64,000 nt of DNA from Candidatus Mycobacterium methanotrophicum (GCF_023515995.1 NZ_CP097320.1:682001-746000), one strand, 5' to 3'. Positions 39,119 to 49,919 are shown, numbered from the stretch's first letter. Program-made: numbers and translations. Notes: generated by a model from the letters alone, not told the origin.

Positions 39119-39660
39119 GAGTTGTGTTGCTTGGTCCGCCCGGAGCGGGTAAGGGCACGCAGGCCGACAAGCTGGCAGAGAAACTCGAAATCCCGCACCT
39201 GTCCACCGGGCAGCTGTTTCGGGACAACATCAACAACGGCACCAAGCTCGGCCTGGAGGCCAAGCGCTACCTGGACGCCGGCGATCTGGTGCCGTCCGAA
39301 CTGACCAACGAACTCGTCGACGACCGGCTGACCAAGCCGGACACCAATAACGGTTTCATCCTGGACGGCTACCCGCGCTCGCTCGGACAAGCCAAAGCAC
39401 TGCACGACATGCTCGAGCGGCGGGGAACCCAGCTCGACGCGGTGCTGGAGTTTCGGGTGTCGGAGGAGGTTCTGCTGGAGCGGCTCAAAGCGCGCGGCCG
39501 CGACGACGACACCGAGGAGGTCATCCTGAACCGGATGAACGTCTACCGCGACGAAACCGCGCCGCTCATCGAGTACTACAGCCACGAGTTGCAAACCGTC
39601 GACGCTGTGGGCACGGTCGACGAGGTGTTCGCTCGCACGCTACGGGCGCTGGGACGGTAA
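39115..39660 (+). CDS. adk: Adenylate kinase
   Basis: A 181-residue short-type adenylate kinase: P-loop [36 protein letters not shown], and a small LID ([14 protein letters not shown]). It interconverts ATP+AMP and 2 ADP. GTG start overlapping secY by 4 bp; co-transcribed with secY and map. Confidence 0.97.
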   Translation: MRVVLLGPPGAGKGTQADKLAEKLEIPHLSTGQLFRDNINNGTKLGLEAKRYLDAGDLVPSELTNELVDDRLTKPDTNNGFILDGYPRSLGQAKALHDMLERRGTQLDAVLEFRVSEEVLLERLKARGRDDDTEEVILNRMNVYRDETAPLIEYYSHELQTVDAVGTVDEVFARTLRALGR

Positions 39661-39662
39661 TC

Positions 39663-40463
39663 GTGATCGCCCTGGGCGGGCTGCGCAGCCGCAGGCTGGT
39701 GCCGCAGCGCAGCGCCGGCGAACTCGACGCGATGGCCGCTGCGGGCGCCGTGGTCGCCGCCGCGCTGGCGGCGGTGCGTGCGGCCGCAGTCCCCGGGGCG
39801 TCGACGAACGACCTCGACGCGATCGCCGAATCGGTGATCCGCGACGCCGGCGCCACGCCGTCGTTCCTCGGCTACCACGGCTACCCGGCGTCGATCTGCT
39901 CATCGGTCAACGACCGTGTGGTGCATGGCATCCCGTCGGCCGGCGAGACACTTGCCCCCGGTGACCTGGTGTCGGTGGACTGCGGCGCAATTCTGCACGG
40001 TTGGCACGGTGACGCCGCGATCACATTCGGCGTCGGACCGCTCATCCCCGCCGACGAACTGCTGTCGCAGGCGACCAAGGAGTCGATGGAGGCCGGAATC
40101 GCCGCCATGGTTCCCGGCAACCGGTTGACCGACGTATCGCACGCCATCGAAACCGCCACCCACGCGGCCGAAGCCCGCTACGGGCGGGAATTCGGCATCG
40201 TCGAGGGCTACGGCGGACACGGCATCGGCAGGCAGATGCACATGGATCCGTTTTTACCCAACGAGGGGGCTCCGGGGCGCGGGCCACTGCTGGCTCACGG
40301 ATCAGTGCTGGCCATCGAGCCGATGCTGACGCTGGGCACCGGCGAGACCGTTGTCCTCGACGATCAGTGGACAGTCACTACCGCCGACGGCTCGCGCGCT
40401 GCACACTGGGAGCACACCGTGGCGGCGACTGACGACGGGCCACGCATTCTGACGCTCGGGTGA
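39663..40463 (+). CDS. mapA: Methionine aminopeptidase, type I
   Basis: A 266-residue MetAP that removes initiator Met. Metal ligands: the Asp pair in [20 protein letters not shown], His in [20 protein letters not shown], and the Glu in [16 protein letters not shown] start 2 bp after adk. In M. tuberculosis sigL follows; here only a damaged rslA follows. Confidence 0.95.
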   Translation: MIALGGLRSRRLVPQRSAGELDAMAAAGAVVAAALAAVRAAAVPGASTNDLDAIAESVIRDAGATPSFLGYHGYPASICSSVNDRVVHGIPSAGETLAPGDLVSVDCGAILHGWHGDAAITFGVGPLIPADELLSQATKESMEAGIAAMVPGNRLTDVSHAIETATHAAEARYGREFGIVEGYGGHGIGRQMHMDPFLPNEGAPGRGPLLAHGSVLAIEPMLTLGTGETVVLDDQWTVTTADGSRAAHWEHTVAATDDGPRILTLG

Positions 40464-40469
40464 ACCGAC

Positions 40470-40955
40470 CGGCCGGCCGGCGAGCTGGTCGGTTGATATC
40501 TGTGGTGGGATCGCTGTCACCGGCCCACCGCCGGGAGTTCGAGGCGCACCTGAGCGTGTGCCCGTCGTGCAGGCAGGCCGTCGCCGAACTCAGCGGCACG
40601 CCGGCCCTGCTATCCAAGCTCGATAGCGACACGGCGGCCGCGGTCAACGAGGGCGGCCACACCGGAAGAGGCGCCGGCCGTTCCCGACCTGCTGCCGTCG
40701 TTTCAGCAGCCAACACTGGGGCGCCGTCATCGACCTGCGGTGCGTCTGCCTGGCGCCGGTGTATGCCCACCACGACAGGCTGGCGATGGTGGTGGTGAAC
40801 CGCGACGGCACGCACACCCGGCTGGCGACCTGGATAGCCGAACCGGGCCATACCGCGACCCCCGCCGGCAGCATCTCGACGCCGGCCGATAGATCGCAGC
40901 GATGCAAGCGGCTTCCGCCGATCACGGCAAGGTGCTGCTCGAACGCTCGCTGTAA
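40470..40955 (+). pseudogene. rslA (anti-sigma-L factor) remnant; sigL missing
   Basis: Immediately after map, GSLSPAHRREFEAHLSVCPS with the zinc motif H-x3-C-x2-C (HLSVCPSC) marks a ZAS-type anti-sigma factor. In other frames VPDLLPSFQQPTL, DLRCVCLAPVYAHHDRLAMV, NRDGTHTRLATWIAEPGHTA and HGKVLLERSL follow in order. At least two frame changes and a missing middle section, including the membrane helix, make it inactive. No sigma-factor sequence is left between map and this remnant. Confidence 0.75.
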
Positions 40956-40959
40956 CCGT

Positions 40960-41456
40960 CAGCGCCGCAACAAGATTCAGGATCACACGGAGTGAAATCC
41001 TGGCTCGATAGCGCCAGATCGGTGGCCGATCGCAGCGCGAAAGATCTCGTCGGTGTCGTGACGGTTCGCGCTGCCCGGTGCCGGGTGGACGAAGGCCGGG
41101 AACGCCCGTGCACAGCGCGCATTGGGCGGGCATTCGACGAGGACAGTGCCGCCCGGATGCGAGTACATGAAACCGGTTCCCGGAGTGAATCTTTCGGTCG
41201 GCAGATCCCAGATGACCGCGTATGGTCCAAGGTGACGGACGAACGATGACTCGTCGCCGAAGGTCGGACCGCGGACGCTGGTTGCTCGCTGCGACATTGC
41301 CGCCATATTCGACGGGGCCCAATCGCGGTAGCGTTCGTCGTCGGCGTATACGGACGGCTGACGCTCGCGCGGTCGATCACTTTCCGCGGTGGAAAAGTCG
41401 CTGGCCTAGACCCCGAGTTGCCGCGATCGCATAGCAAAAGTGCGGTAGAAAAAGGC
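40960..41456. other. Region without a convincing gene
   Basis: A minus-strand frame (ending near 40983) encodes a protein-like stretch, TFGDESSFVRHLGPYAVIWD followed by LPTERFTPGTGFMYSHPGG, preceded by RYRDWAPSNMAAMSQRATS. It begins directly after an in-frame stop with no good start codon. It may be a decayed secreted protein gene; I recognise no family. Confidence 0.35.
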
Positions 41457-41963
41457 GTGGCCACCTCACACTCCGACAACCGCGATCCGATCGCCGCCGC
41501 GCGGGCCAACTGGGAACGCGCCGGGTGGGCTGAGGTCGCGCAGGGGATGGTCGCGGTGACATCGGTGATGCGAGCTCACCAGATCCTGCTGGCCCGCGTC
41601 GAGAATGCCTTGCGTCCTTACGATCTCAGCTTCTCCCGGTTCGAACTGCTGCGGCTGCTGGCGTTCAGCCGTAGCGGCGCGTTGCCGATCACCAAAGCGT
41701 CCGACCGACTGCAGGTACACGTTACCAGCGTCACCCATGCCATCCGCCGACTGGAAGCCAACGGCCTGGTGCAGCGCGTCCCGCACCCGACCGATGGGCG
41801 GACGACGCTGGTGCAGATCACCGACCTGGGCCGCTCGACCGTCGAGGACGCCACTGTCACGCTCAACGAGCAGGTGTTCTGCGATATCGGGATGTCCGAC
41901 GGCGAAGCGCAGGCGCTGGTGTCGTCGATCGAAACGCTGCGGCGGCGCGCCGGGGACTTTTGA
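41457..41963 (+). CDS. MarR-family transcriptional regulator
   Basis: A 168-residue winged-helix regulator, the likely orthologue of Rv0737. HTH in ASDRLQVHVTSVTHAIRRLE, wing in RVPHPTDGRTTLVQITDLGR. GTG 41457 gives the conserved MATS start; ATG 41418 would add 13 residues. The ligand and targets are unknown. Confidence 0.9.
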   Translation: MATSHSDNRDPIAAARANWERAGWAEVAQGMVAVTSVMRAHQILLARVENALRPYDLSFSRFELLRLLAFSRSGALPITKASDRLQVHVTSVTHAIRRLEANGLVQRVPHPTDGRTTLVQITDLGRSTVEDATVTLNEQVFCDIGMSDGEAQALVSSIETLRRRAGDF

Positions 41964-42040
41964 CCGCGAGCAGACGGAGAATCGCACCCGGACCGGCCGT
42001 GCAATGCGATTCTGCGTCTGCTCGCGCGGCTAGTGCGCGG

Positions 42041-43285
42041 CTAGTCCAGAATCGATGGCACCGGAATCGTGGCGGTGACCGCTGTCCCGGTGCCGGGCCG
42101 CGACCGGATGTTCAACCGTCCCCCGACCAGCTCGGCGCGTTCGGCCATCGACAGCACACCGTAACCGCCCATCTCGTCGCTCCCCAGTGGATTCTTGGAA
42201 GTGTCGAAACCTATTCCATTGTCGACGATTTCAAGCCGCGCCGTCTGGTCGTCCACCGCGAAACGCAGCCGGGCCACCGACGCGTTGGCATGTTTGACGA
42301 TATTTTGCAGGCCCTCTTGCGCGATACGGTAGAGCGCGACTTCGATGTGCTCGGGCAGCCGGACGTCGGCCAGCTTGAGTTCGGTGTCCAGGTGCGGTAG
42401 AGACCGGGCCAGGCTGGCCAGCCCGCCCGCCAAGCCCAAATCGTCGAGAACCGGCGGGCGCAGTCCGCTGATCGCCGCGCGCGCTTCGCCCAACGTCAGG
42501 ACGACCAGCTCGCGTGCCTCGCCGAGCTGACGGGACGCTTCAGTGGGATCGCCGCCGACAGCTCGCGCCGCCGCGTCGAGCCGGTAGGACAGGGTGATCA
42601 GGCGCTGCGAGATGCCGTCGTGGATATCGCCGGCCACCCGACGGCGCTCGATTTCCTGGGCCTCGATCACCTGCTCGACGAACAGCTCGTGCGACCGCTC
42701 CCTGGCGACCAGCTGCCGGTGCAGCCGGGCCTGGTGCATGGCCCCGGCAATCAGCCGGCCGATGACCCGCAACAGTTCGACATCCCCCTCGGTGAACTCG
42801 CGGCGCGAAACCGTGTGCACGTTGAGCACGCCGACCAGTCCGCCGGGGTCGGTTTCCATCGGCATCGACACCATCGAGGTGAAGTCACGTCCGCGCAGCG
42901 ACTGGATCGGCAAGTAGCGCGGATCGGCTTCCTTGTCGTGGATGATGACGACCGGCTCACGGTGCTTGGCCACCCAGCCGGAAATGCCGGACCCCAACGG
43001 CAGCCGAATCTTTCCCACTTGTCCGTCGAAAGGCGGCGTCGCGCCGGCCAGCGTCAGCGAGCGGTCGGTGTCGTCGAGCACATGCACGAAGCACACATCG
43101 GTTCCGGTGGCCGCGGTGATCATCCGCGCTGCCGCAGCCGCCAGCGGCTCCACCCCGGGGCCGGTCGACGCAGCCTGGATGAGCTCCCGCAGCAGCGCCA
43201 GCTCACGGTCGCTGTCGACAAGATCGCGCACGGCGTTCGAGCCGCGGGCGCTGCCGCCGGGTGCCGGCGGTTGCCGTGCCGTCAC
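42041..43285 (-). CDS. GAF-domain sensor histidine kinase (NarL-partner type)
   Basis: A 414-residue soluble kinase: GAF domain about residues 45-195 (VGKIRLPLGSGISGWVAKHR), a HisKA_3 dimerisation domain with the phospho-accepting His in RRVAGDIHDGISQRLITLSY, and a HATPase domain (VKHANASVARL, DNGIGFD, GGYGVLSMAERAELVGG). No membrane segment, so it senses a cytoplasmic signal. It begins at GTG 43285, overlapping the stop of its response-regulator gene by 4 bp. Confidence 0.93.
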   Translation of the reverse strand: MTARQPPAPGGSARGSNAVRDLVDSDRELALLRELIQAASTGPGVEPLAAAAARMITAATGTDVCFVHVLDDTDRSLTLAGATPPFDGQVGKIRLPLGSGISGWVAKHREPVVIIHDKEADPRYLPIQSLRGRDFTSMVSMPMETDPGGLVGVLNVHTVSRREFTEGDVELLRVIGRLIAGAMHQARLHRQLVARERSHELFVEQVIEAQEIERRRVAGDIHDGISQRLITLSYRLDAAARAVGGDPTEASRQLGEARELVVLTLGEARAAISGLRPPVLDDLGLAGGLASLARSLPHLDTELKLADVRLPEHIEVALYRIAQEGLQNIVKHANASVARLRFAVDDQTARLEIVDNGIGFDTSKNPLGSDEMGGYGVLSMAERAELVGGRLNIRSRPGTGTAVTATIPVPSILD

Positions 43286-43959
43286 TGATAAATGCCTTCC
43301 CGCAGTGCAGTCGCCACCGCGCCGGTACGGTCGCTGACCCCGAGCTTGCGGTAGACCGACCGCAGATGGGTCTTGACCGTCTCCTCACCGATGACGAGTT
43401 TGCGGGCGATGCCGCGGTTGGAGAACCCGGTGACCATGTAGGACAGGATTTCGCTTTCGCGTTGCGTCAACCCCTGCCGGGCGCCCGGCCAGAATTCGTC
43501 CCGTTGCATGCGTGCCGCGGTGTCGGCCGCCCGCGCCGCCAGGCCAGGGTCGATCACGGTTTCGCCGTCGTGCACCAGTTCCAGCAGGCGCACCAAGTCG
43601 TCGCTGTTGATGCTTTTCAGCAGATAGCCGCTCGCGCCCACTCGCAGGGCTTGGAACAAATACTGCTCGTCGTCGTAGACCGACAACATCACGACCTTGC
43701 GGGCGGGGTCGTGTTCCCGCAGCACCTTGCACAGGTCGAGTCCGCTGACGCCCTTCATCCGCACATCGCACAGCACGACGTCGGGCTGCAGCTCGTCGAC
43801 CACGCCGACCGCCCGGTCGGCGCCCACTGCATGCCCGACTACCTGCACCCGGTCCTTGAACGCCGCCAGCATCGCCTTGAGCCCCTCGATAACCATCTCG
43901 TGATCATCGAGCAGGACAAGACGCACCGCAGCCGTCGTGGTATCACCGTAATTCGTCAT
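43282..43959 (-). CDS. NarL/LuxR-family response regulator
   Basis: A 225-residue regulator: receiver domain with phospho-acceptor Asp in DVVLCDVRMKGVSGLDLC, then a LuxR HTH, LTQRESEILSYMVTGFSNRG and EETVKTHLRSVYRKLGV. ATG 43959 follows GGGGGACTTGGT. It is the promoter-proximal gene of the two-component operon; the kinase follows with a 4-bp overlap. Confidence 0.94.
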   Translation of the reverse strand: MTNYGDTTTAAVRLVLLDDHEMVIEGLKAMLAAFKDRVQVVGHAVGADRAVGVVDELQPDVVLCDVRMKGVSGLDLCKVLREHDPARKVVMLSVYDDEQYLFQALRVGASGYLLKSINSDDLVRLLELVHDGETVIDPGLAARAADTAARMQRDEFWPGARQGLTQRESEILSYMVTGFSNRGIARKLVIGEETVKTHLRSVYRKLGVSDRTGAVATALREGIYQ

Positions 43960-44010
43960 ACCAAGTCCCCCTAATGGGGGAGGTTGAGGGCGTGGCTTCC
44001 AGGCAACCAT

Positions 44011-44820
44011 GTGGGCGTGCGAGCCATCGGTCAGACTCGTCCAGCCCGGACTTTTTGGTGGGATCGGGAACCTCCGGTCGAAGTCGATACCCTGTGTGCG
44101 GTGATTTTCGATGCCGATTCCGCGCTGGCGGACATCGAGCGCGATGGTCACCGGGTGGTGTTCAATGCGGCGTTCGCCGAACACGGCGTCGACATCAACT
44201 GGCGCGTCGAAGACTACGGACGGTTGTTGGCGATCCCGGAAGGACCGCGACGTGTCGCCGCAGATTTGCGGGCACCAGGCTTCGGCGCCACTGCCGATGT
44301 GCTTGCGGGACGGATCTATCGAACCAAGGCCGCGGTGTTCGGTGACTGCGTGCTCGACGGCGACATCGTGGCCAGGGCTGGTCTGGTCGACTTGGTGATG
44401 AGCCTGTTCGTCGCGGAAATCTGGGTCGGCGTGGTGAGTACTCGGCGCCGGGCGTGGGTCGAGGCGCTGGTACGGCAGTTAGTGGGTGATGGCCTCGTCG
44501 AGACGATCGTGACTGTCGATGACCTACTTAACACGGGGCCCCGGTGCAACGCCGAACTGTACCGGCTTGTGTTGTCGGAGTTAGGGATAACTCCGCGCGG
44601 CGCGCTCGCCATCGCAGGCTCACGGCCCGGCTTGCGCGCTGCGCGGGCTGCCGACTTGGCTGCGGTGGTTATCACCACCGGCTACACCGCCGACGAGCAG
44701 TTATACGGCGCCGCGGAAGTTCGTCCCAGCTACGCCGGCGCGGATCCACTGCTCGCACCCAGCTGCCAGCTGGCACACCGACGATGGTGGATTACTCAGC
44801 AGCGTTCCCGAGCCGCTTAG
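44011..44820 (+). CDS. HAD-superfamily hydrolase (CbbY-like)
   Basis: A HAD phosphatase of about 270 residues. Motif I FDADSALADIERDGHRVVFN keeps the D-x-D nucleophile pair; VDDLLNTGPRCNAELYRLVL gives the later Lys/Arg region, though the usual motif III Lys is not obvious, and IAGSRPGLRAARAADLA replaces the normal E-D-S-x-x-G motif IV. The atypical motifs raise doubt about catalysis. The start is uncertain (GTG 44011, GTG 44017 or TTG 43984). Its stop lies in the target duplication of the IS1380 relic. Confidence 0.65.
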   Translation: MGVRAIGQTRPARTFWWDREPPVEVDTLCAVIFDADSALADIERDGHRVVFNAAFAEHGVDINWRVEDYGRLLAIPEGPRRVAADLRAPGFGATADVLAGRIYRTKAAVFGDCVLDGDIVARAGLVDLVMSLFVAEIWVGVVSTRRRAWVEALVRQLVGDGLVETIVTVDDLLNTGPRCNAELYRLVLSELGITPRGALAIAGSRPGLRAARAADLAAVVITTGYTADEQLYGAAEVRPSYAGADPLLAPSCQLAHRRWWITQQRSRAA

Positions 44821-45398
44821 CCTGAATCCACCGATGTAATTGGTGTGACGATTTGCGACTGGATTGTCGAGTGTTGAGTCCGGGGCGCTGGATGCCGGCG
44901 CGTTTGAGCCGCGGGCCTCGTCTGCCAGCTTGTCCAGTTGGGGTTGGCCCCTGAAGTGGGGCGGTTCGGCCAGGGCGGGAAATGTCGGAGCGCGGTGGAT
45001 ATGTCAGGCAGCCAGCGCCGGGGGTCCGCGGTGGGTGGCGTGAAAAGCGTTGAGCCCACGCACCGTCAGCGATTTGGACGCGATCTTGGCATGCCCGAAC
45101 GCCGCGCCCTGCTTGTCCGCTCCGAACACCCGCTTCTGCGTCGAATCCACGTCGATGAGCGCCAGCTGCTCCCCACCGGGCAGCAGCTGGGTGCGCGCCG
45201 CCAACTCGGCCAGCACCCGCCGGTGCACTGCGGACAACTGGCGCACATTGCCGTGGTTGAACGCACGCAGAAACGACCCCAGCGTGGCCCTTTCCTCGGG
45301 ACTGGTCGAAGCATCAACAACTCCGATCCTCCCAGGTGAAATGGCACTTCTTGCTGTTACGACACCCTCACAGCAACAACTCCGCCGGTGGATTCAGG
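44821..45398 (-). mobile_element. IS1380-family relic, internally deleted, with target duplication
   Basis: A 578-bp element with 13-bp inverted ends CCTGAATCCACCG (44821-44833 and complement at 45386-45398), flanked by the 5-bp direct repeat CTTAG (44816-44820 and 45399-45403). It retains only a piece of transposase, so it is a MITE-like deletion derivative that could have been mobilised by a full element elsewhere. Confidence 0.8.
45004..45246 (-). pseudogene. IS1380-family transposase fragment
   Basis: About 80 residues containing QLALIDVDSTQKRVFGADKQ, then GAAFGHAKIASKSLTVRGLN, the region around the first catalytic Asp of IS1380 transposases. Both the N-terminus and the rest of the DDE domain are missing. 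Confidence 0.75.
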
Positions 45399-45399
45399 C

Positions 45400-46272
45400 T
45401 TAGCTGCCGCGCAGCAGCTCGATGACGGCGCTGAAATCCTTGTCGCCGTTGGCCGCTGCGAATTTGGCGTAGATCTCTGCGGCGTGACTGCCCAGCGGCG
45501 CCACCGAACCGGTTGAGCTGACGGCGTCCATCGCCAAACCCAGGTCCTTGTTCATCAGCGCGGTCGCGAAACCGGGTGCGAAGTCGTGGTTGGCGGGGGA
45601 GGTCGGCACCGGGCCCGGCACTGGGCAGTTGGTGTGCACCGCCCAGCAGTTACCGGTCGCGCCAGTGATGACGTCGAACAACGACTGCGCCGACAGGCCA
45701 AGCTTCTCAGCGAGCACGAACGCCTCACCGATCGCGATCTGCTGCACCGCAAGCACCATGTTGTTGCACACCTTGGCGGCTTGGCCGGCGCCGGCCGTTC
45801 CGCAGTGAATGATCTTGCCCGCCATCGGTTCCAGCACCGGACGTGCTCGCTGCAGTGCCTCCTCGTCGCCGCCCACCATGAATGCCAGGGTGCCCGCGAT
45901 CGCGCCTTTGACCCCGCCGGAAACCGGCGCGTCGAGCTGGGCCAATCCGTGCGACACCGCCGATGCATGGACCTCACGGGCGTCAGCGACGGAAATCGTT
46001 GAGCTGTCGATGAACAGCGCGCCTTGCTCGGAAGCCGGCAGGATTTCGGCATAGCACCGCTTGACCGCCTCGCCGTGCGGCAGCATCGTGATGACGACGT
46101 CGGCGCCGGCCACCGCTGCGGGCCCGCTTTCGGACAACACCACACCGTTGTCGGCGCCGGCAGCCGCGGTCGGCACCGGGTCATAGCCGTGCACGGTATG
46201 GCCGGCGGCAGCCAGATTGGCCGCCATCGGACCGCCCATGTGGCCTAATCCCAAAAACGCGACTGTAGACAT
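45400..46272 (-). CDS. mmsB: 3-hydroxyisobutyrate dehydrogenase
   Basis: A 290-residue NAD-dependent beta-hydroxyacid dehydrogenase of valine catabolism. Rossmann motif FLGLGHMGGPMAANLAAAGH, substrate-binding DAPVSGGVKGAIAGTLAFMV, and the catalytic Lys in GAGQAAKVCNNMVLAVQQI. It is the last gene of the mmsA-fadE9-mmsB operon (Rv0753c-Rv0751c order). Its TAA stop is inside the CTTAG target duplication of the IS1380 relic. Confidence 0.95.
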   Translation of the reverse strand: MSTVAFLGLGHMGGPMAANLAAAGHTVHGYDPVPTAAAGADNGVVLSESGPAAVAGADVVITMLPHGEAVKRCYAEILPASEQGALFIDSSTISVADAREVHASAVSHGLAQLDAPVSGGVKGAIAGTLAFMVGGDEEALQRARPVLEPMAGKIIHCGTAGAGQAAKVCNNMVLAVQQIAIGEAFVLAEKLGLSAQSLFDVITGATGNCWAVHTNCPVPGPVPTSPANHDFAPGFATALMNKDLGLAMDAVSSTGSVAPLGSHAAEIYAKFAAANGDKDFSAVIELLRGS

Positions 46273-46286
46273 TCGGCCTTGCTTTC

Positions 46287-47453
46287 CTACGCGCTGGCGC
46301 GGACCCGGGCGGCCTCGGCTCGGCCGATGACCACCCGCATGATTTCGTTGGTTCCCTCCAGGATGCGGTGTACCCGCAGATCGCGGACGATCTTCTCCAA
46401 ACCGTACTCGCGCAGGTATCCGTAGCCGCCGTGTAACTGCAGGGCCTTGTCGGCGACGTCATAACACGCGTCGGTGACGTAGCGCTTCGCCATCGCGCAT
46501 AGCTCGACTTTGTCGTCAGAGTCGTCGTCGAGTGCACTGGCCGCTCGCCACAACAACATTCGCGAGGATTCCAGCGCGGTGGCCATGTCGGCCAACGTGA
46601 ACCGGATGGTGGGCTCATCGAGCAACGCGGCGCCGAACGCCTGCCGGTGGGAAAGATATTCGGCCGACTTGTCGAACGCGGCCTGCGCCCCACCGAGTGA
46701 GCACGCCGCGATGTTGATCCGACCGCCGTTGAGGCCGTTCATCGCGATGCCAAAGCCGGCGCCTTCACCGTCCGCGCCACCCAGCATCGCTTCGGCGGGC
46801 ACCCGTACATCCTCGAAAATCACCTGCGCCGTCGGCTGGGCGTTCCAGCCCATCTTCTTCTCGTGCGCGCCGAAACTCAGCCCCGGGGTGCTTTTTTCGA
46901 CGATGAAGGCCGATATTCCGCGTGGCCCTTCACCGCCGGTGCGAGCCATCACCACATAGACATCCGAGGCTCCCGCCCCGGAGATGAACTGTTTGACGCC
47001 GCTTAGCACGTAGTCGCCGCCCTGCTTGACCGCGCGGGTACTCAACGCGCTGGCATCTGAGCCCGCACCCGGCTCGGTCAGGCAGTAGCTGGCAATGGCA
47101 TCCATCGAGGCCAGCCGTGGCACCCAGGTCTTGCGCTGCTCTTCCATGCCGAATGCGTCTATCATCCAGGCGCACATGTTGTGGATGGACAAAAACGCTG
47201 CGCTGGCCGGACAGGCCATCGCCAGCTGCTCGAAGATCCGCACGCCGTCCAGTCGGCGCAACGCACTGCCGTCCACGTCGTCGCGGCAGTAGATCGCCGC
47301 CATCCCGAGCCCGGCCGCCTCGCGCAGCTCATCGGTTGGAAAGTGATGCGCTGCATCCCATTCGAGGGCGTGCGGGGCGATGCGTTTGGCAGCGAATGCG
47401 GCCGCCGTCTCGGTGATCACCCGCTCGTCGTCATCAAGGGAGAAGAATTGCAT
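46287..47453 (-). CDS. fadE9: Isobutyryl-CoA dehydrogenase (acyl-CoA dehydrogenase FadE9)
   Basis: A 388-residue acyl-CoA dehydrogenase. Signatures YCLTEPGAGSDASALSTRAV and QLHGGYGYLREYGLEKIVRD; the catalytic Glu is in ILEGTNEIMR. It converts isobutyryl-CoA to methacrylyl-CoA in valine breakdown. It lies between mmsA and mmsB, spaced 7 and 14 bp. Confidence 0.95.
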   Translation of the reverse strand: MQFFSLDDDERVITETAAAFAAKRIAPHALEWDAAHHFPTDELREAAGLGMAAIYCRDDVDGSALRRLDGVRIFEQLAMACPASAAFLSIHNMCAWMIDAFGMEEQRKTWVPRLASMDAIASYCLTEPGAGSDASALSTRAVKQGGDYVLSGVKQFISGAGASDVYVVMARTGGEGPRGISAFIVEKSTPGLSFGAHEKKMGWNAQPTAQVIFEDVRVPAEAMLGGADGEGAGFGIAMNGLNGGRINIAACSLGGAQAAFDKSAEYLSHRQAFGAALLDEPTIRFTLADMATALESSRMLLWRAASALDDDSDDKVELCAMAKRYVTDACYDVADKALQLHGGYGYLREYGLEKIVRDLRVHRILEGTNEIMRVVIGRAEAARVRASA

Positions 47454-47460
47454 CGAAGTG

Positions 47461-48981
<1,521 letters not shown>

Positions 48982-49045
48982 GGATGCCCTCGGATGCACG
49001 AAGAAATGTAGGTTACTAGGACATCCTAGTAACTGGTTCCACCCG

Positions 49046-49288
49046 GTGGCAAGTCCGGTGTTTGGTTACGTCGTCGAATACAACCGGCGCACCCACGAGC
49101 GTCGCATCGCAGAATTTGTGACCTCGCGCGAGGCGATGGAGTACCGGCTCAAGCTCGAAGCCGAGCGCACCGACAGGAACGTCGAGATTGCCGCGCTTGT
49201 CAGCAAATCCCTGGACACCTTGAAGCAAACCCATTCGCGCTACTTCAGCGGCGACGAGTTGGCTGCTGGAGACTCCACGCGGATCTGA
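49046..49288 (+). CDS. Small conserved hypothetical protein
   Basis: An 80-residue charged protein, MASPVFGYVVEYNRRTHERR, then EFVTSREAMEYRLKLEAERT and ending around THSRYFSGDELAAG. It resembles uncharacterised small mycobacterial proteins I have seen annotated as hypothetical. GTG 49046 chosen; the longer frame from 48674 is antisense to mmsA. Function unknown. Confidence 0.6.
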   Translation: MASPVFGYVVEYNRRTHERRIAEFVTSREAMEYRLKLEAERTDRNVEIAALVSKSLDTLKQTHSRYFSGDELAAGDSTRI

Positions 49289-49416
49289 TGTAACACGCGG
49301 CTGCATCACAGGCCAAGCTACCTTGAGGTTGGTGACAAGTCGGGAATCTACCTGCACTCGCTCCCACGAGTCAGTTGCAGCAGGCGTGGATCCACACGGA
49401 GTCTGAGGCATTACAG

Positions 49417-49422
49417 TATAAT
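49417..49422 (+). promoter_or_regulatory. Perfect -10 box giving a leaderless brnT transcript
   Basis: TATAAT ends 8 bp before the brnT ATG, so transcription would begin at or within 2 bases of the start codon. No clear -35 hexamer is seen. The stretch is AT-rich compared with the surroundings. Confidence 0.5.
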
Positions 49423-49430
49423 TTTTACAC

Positions 49431-49693
49431 ATGCTTGACTTCGAGTTTGACCCCGCGAAGAGCGCGGCAAACCTGGCCAAGCATGGCATCGACTTCGATG
49501 CCGCACAGTCCATTGGTCGGATCCGCGCCGCATCGAGGTGCCGGCACGCACGACGGATGAGCCGAGGTGGATGGTGATCGGTCAGATCGACGGCCGATGC
49601 TGGTCGGCAGTAGTGACCTACCGAGACGACCAGGTTCGAATCATCTCAGTACGTCGCTCGCGCGAAGGAGAGGCAGCGATCTATGAAAGCTAA
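49431..49693 (+). pseudogene. BrnT-type toxin gene, frameshifted
   Basis: The first 28 codons encode MLDFEFDPAKSAANLAKHGI then DFDAAQS, the BrnT start. One base is missing near 49513. In the next frame the toxin continues as WSDPRRIEVPARTTDEPRWM, VIGQIDGRCWSAVVTYRDDQ and VRIISVRRSREGEAAIYES, ending at TAA 49691-49693 and overlapping brnA. The original protein was a BrnT ribonuclease of about 87 residues. The reading frame as it stands stops early. Confidence 0.82.
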
Positions 49694-49919
49694 CGAATTC
49701 GACGAACGGTTCGACAACGGCCAGGACATGTCAGCCGCGCTCGATACCGCGCGAGCACGCCGCCCCGGGGAACAACACCGGCGCGTCAATGTCGACTTCC
49801 CGGTCTGGATGATCGCCGAACTCGACCGTGAAGCAACCCGGCTCGGAGTCACCCGACAATCACTCATCAAGGTCTGGATCGCGGAGAAACTCGACCACGG
49901 CGGTCACACCGCAGCCTGA
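49683..49919 (+). CDS. brnA: BrnA-type antitoxin (CopG/RHH)
   Basis: A 78-residue antitoxin with an acidic N-terminus (MKANEFDERFDNGQDMSAAL) and a C-terminal RHH domain (RRVNVDFPVWMIAELDREAT, RLGVTRQSLIKVWIAEKL). ATG 49683 overlaps the toxin reading frame by 11 bp. It stays intact although the toxin is broken, as expected when a toxin is lost first. Confidence 0.82.
   Translation: MKANEFDERFDNGQDMSAALDTARARRPGEQHRRVNVDFPVWMIAELDREATRLGVTRQSLIKVWIAEKLDHGGHTAA

Noticed and set aside
40983..41306. 107-codon minus-strand frame as a gene
   Set aside because: It looks protein-like but starts just after a stop with no start codon or ribosome binding site and matches no known family; reported only as a possible relic.
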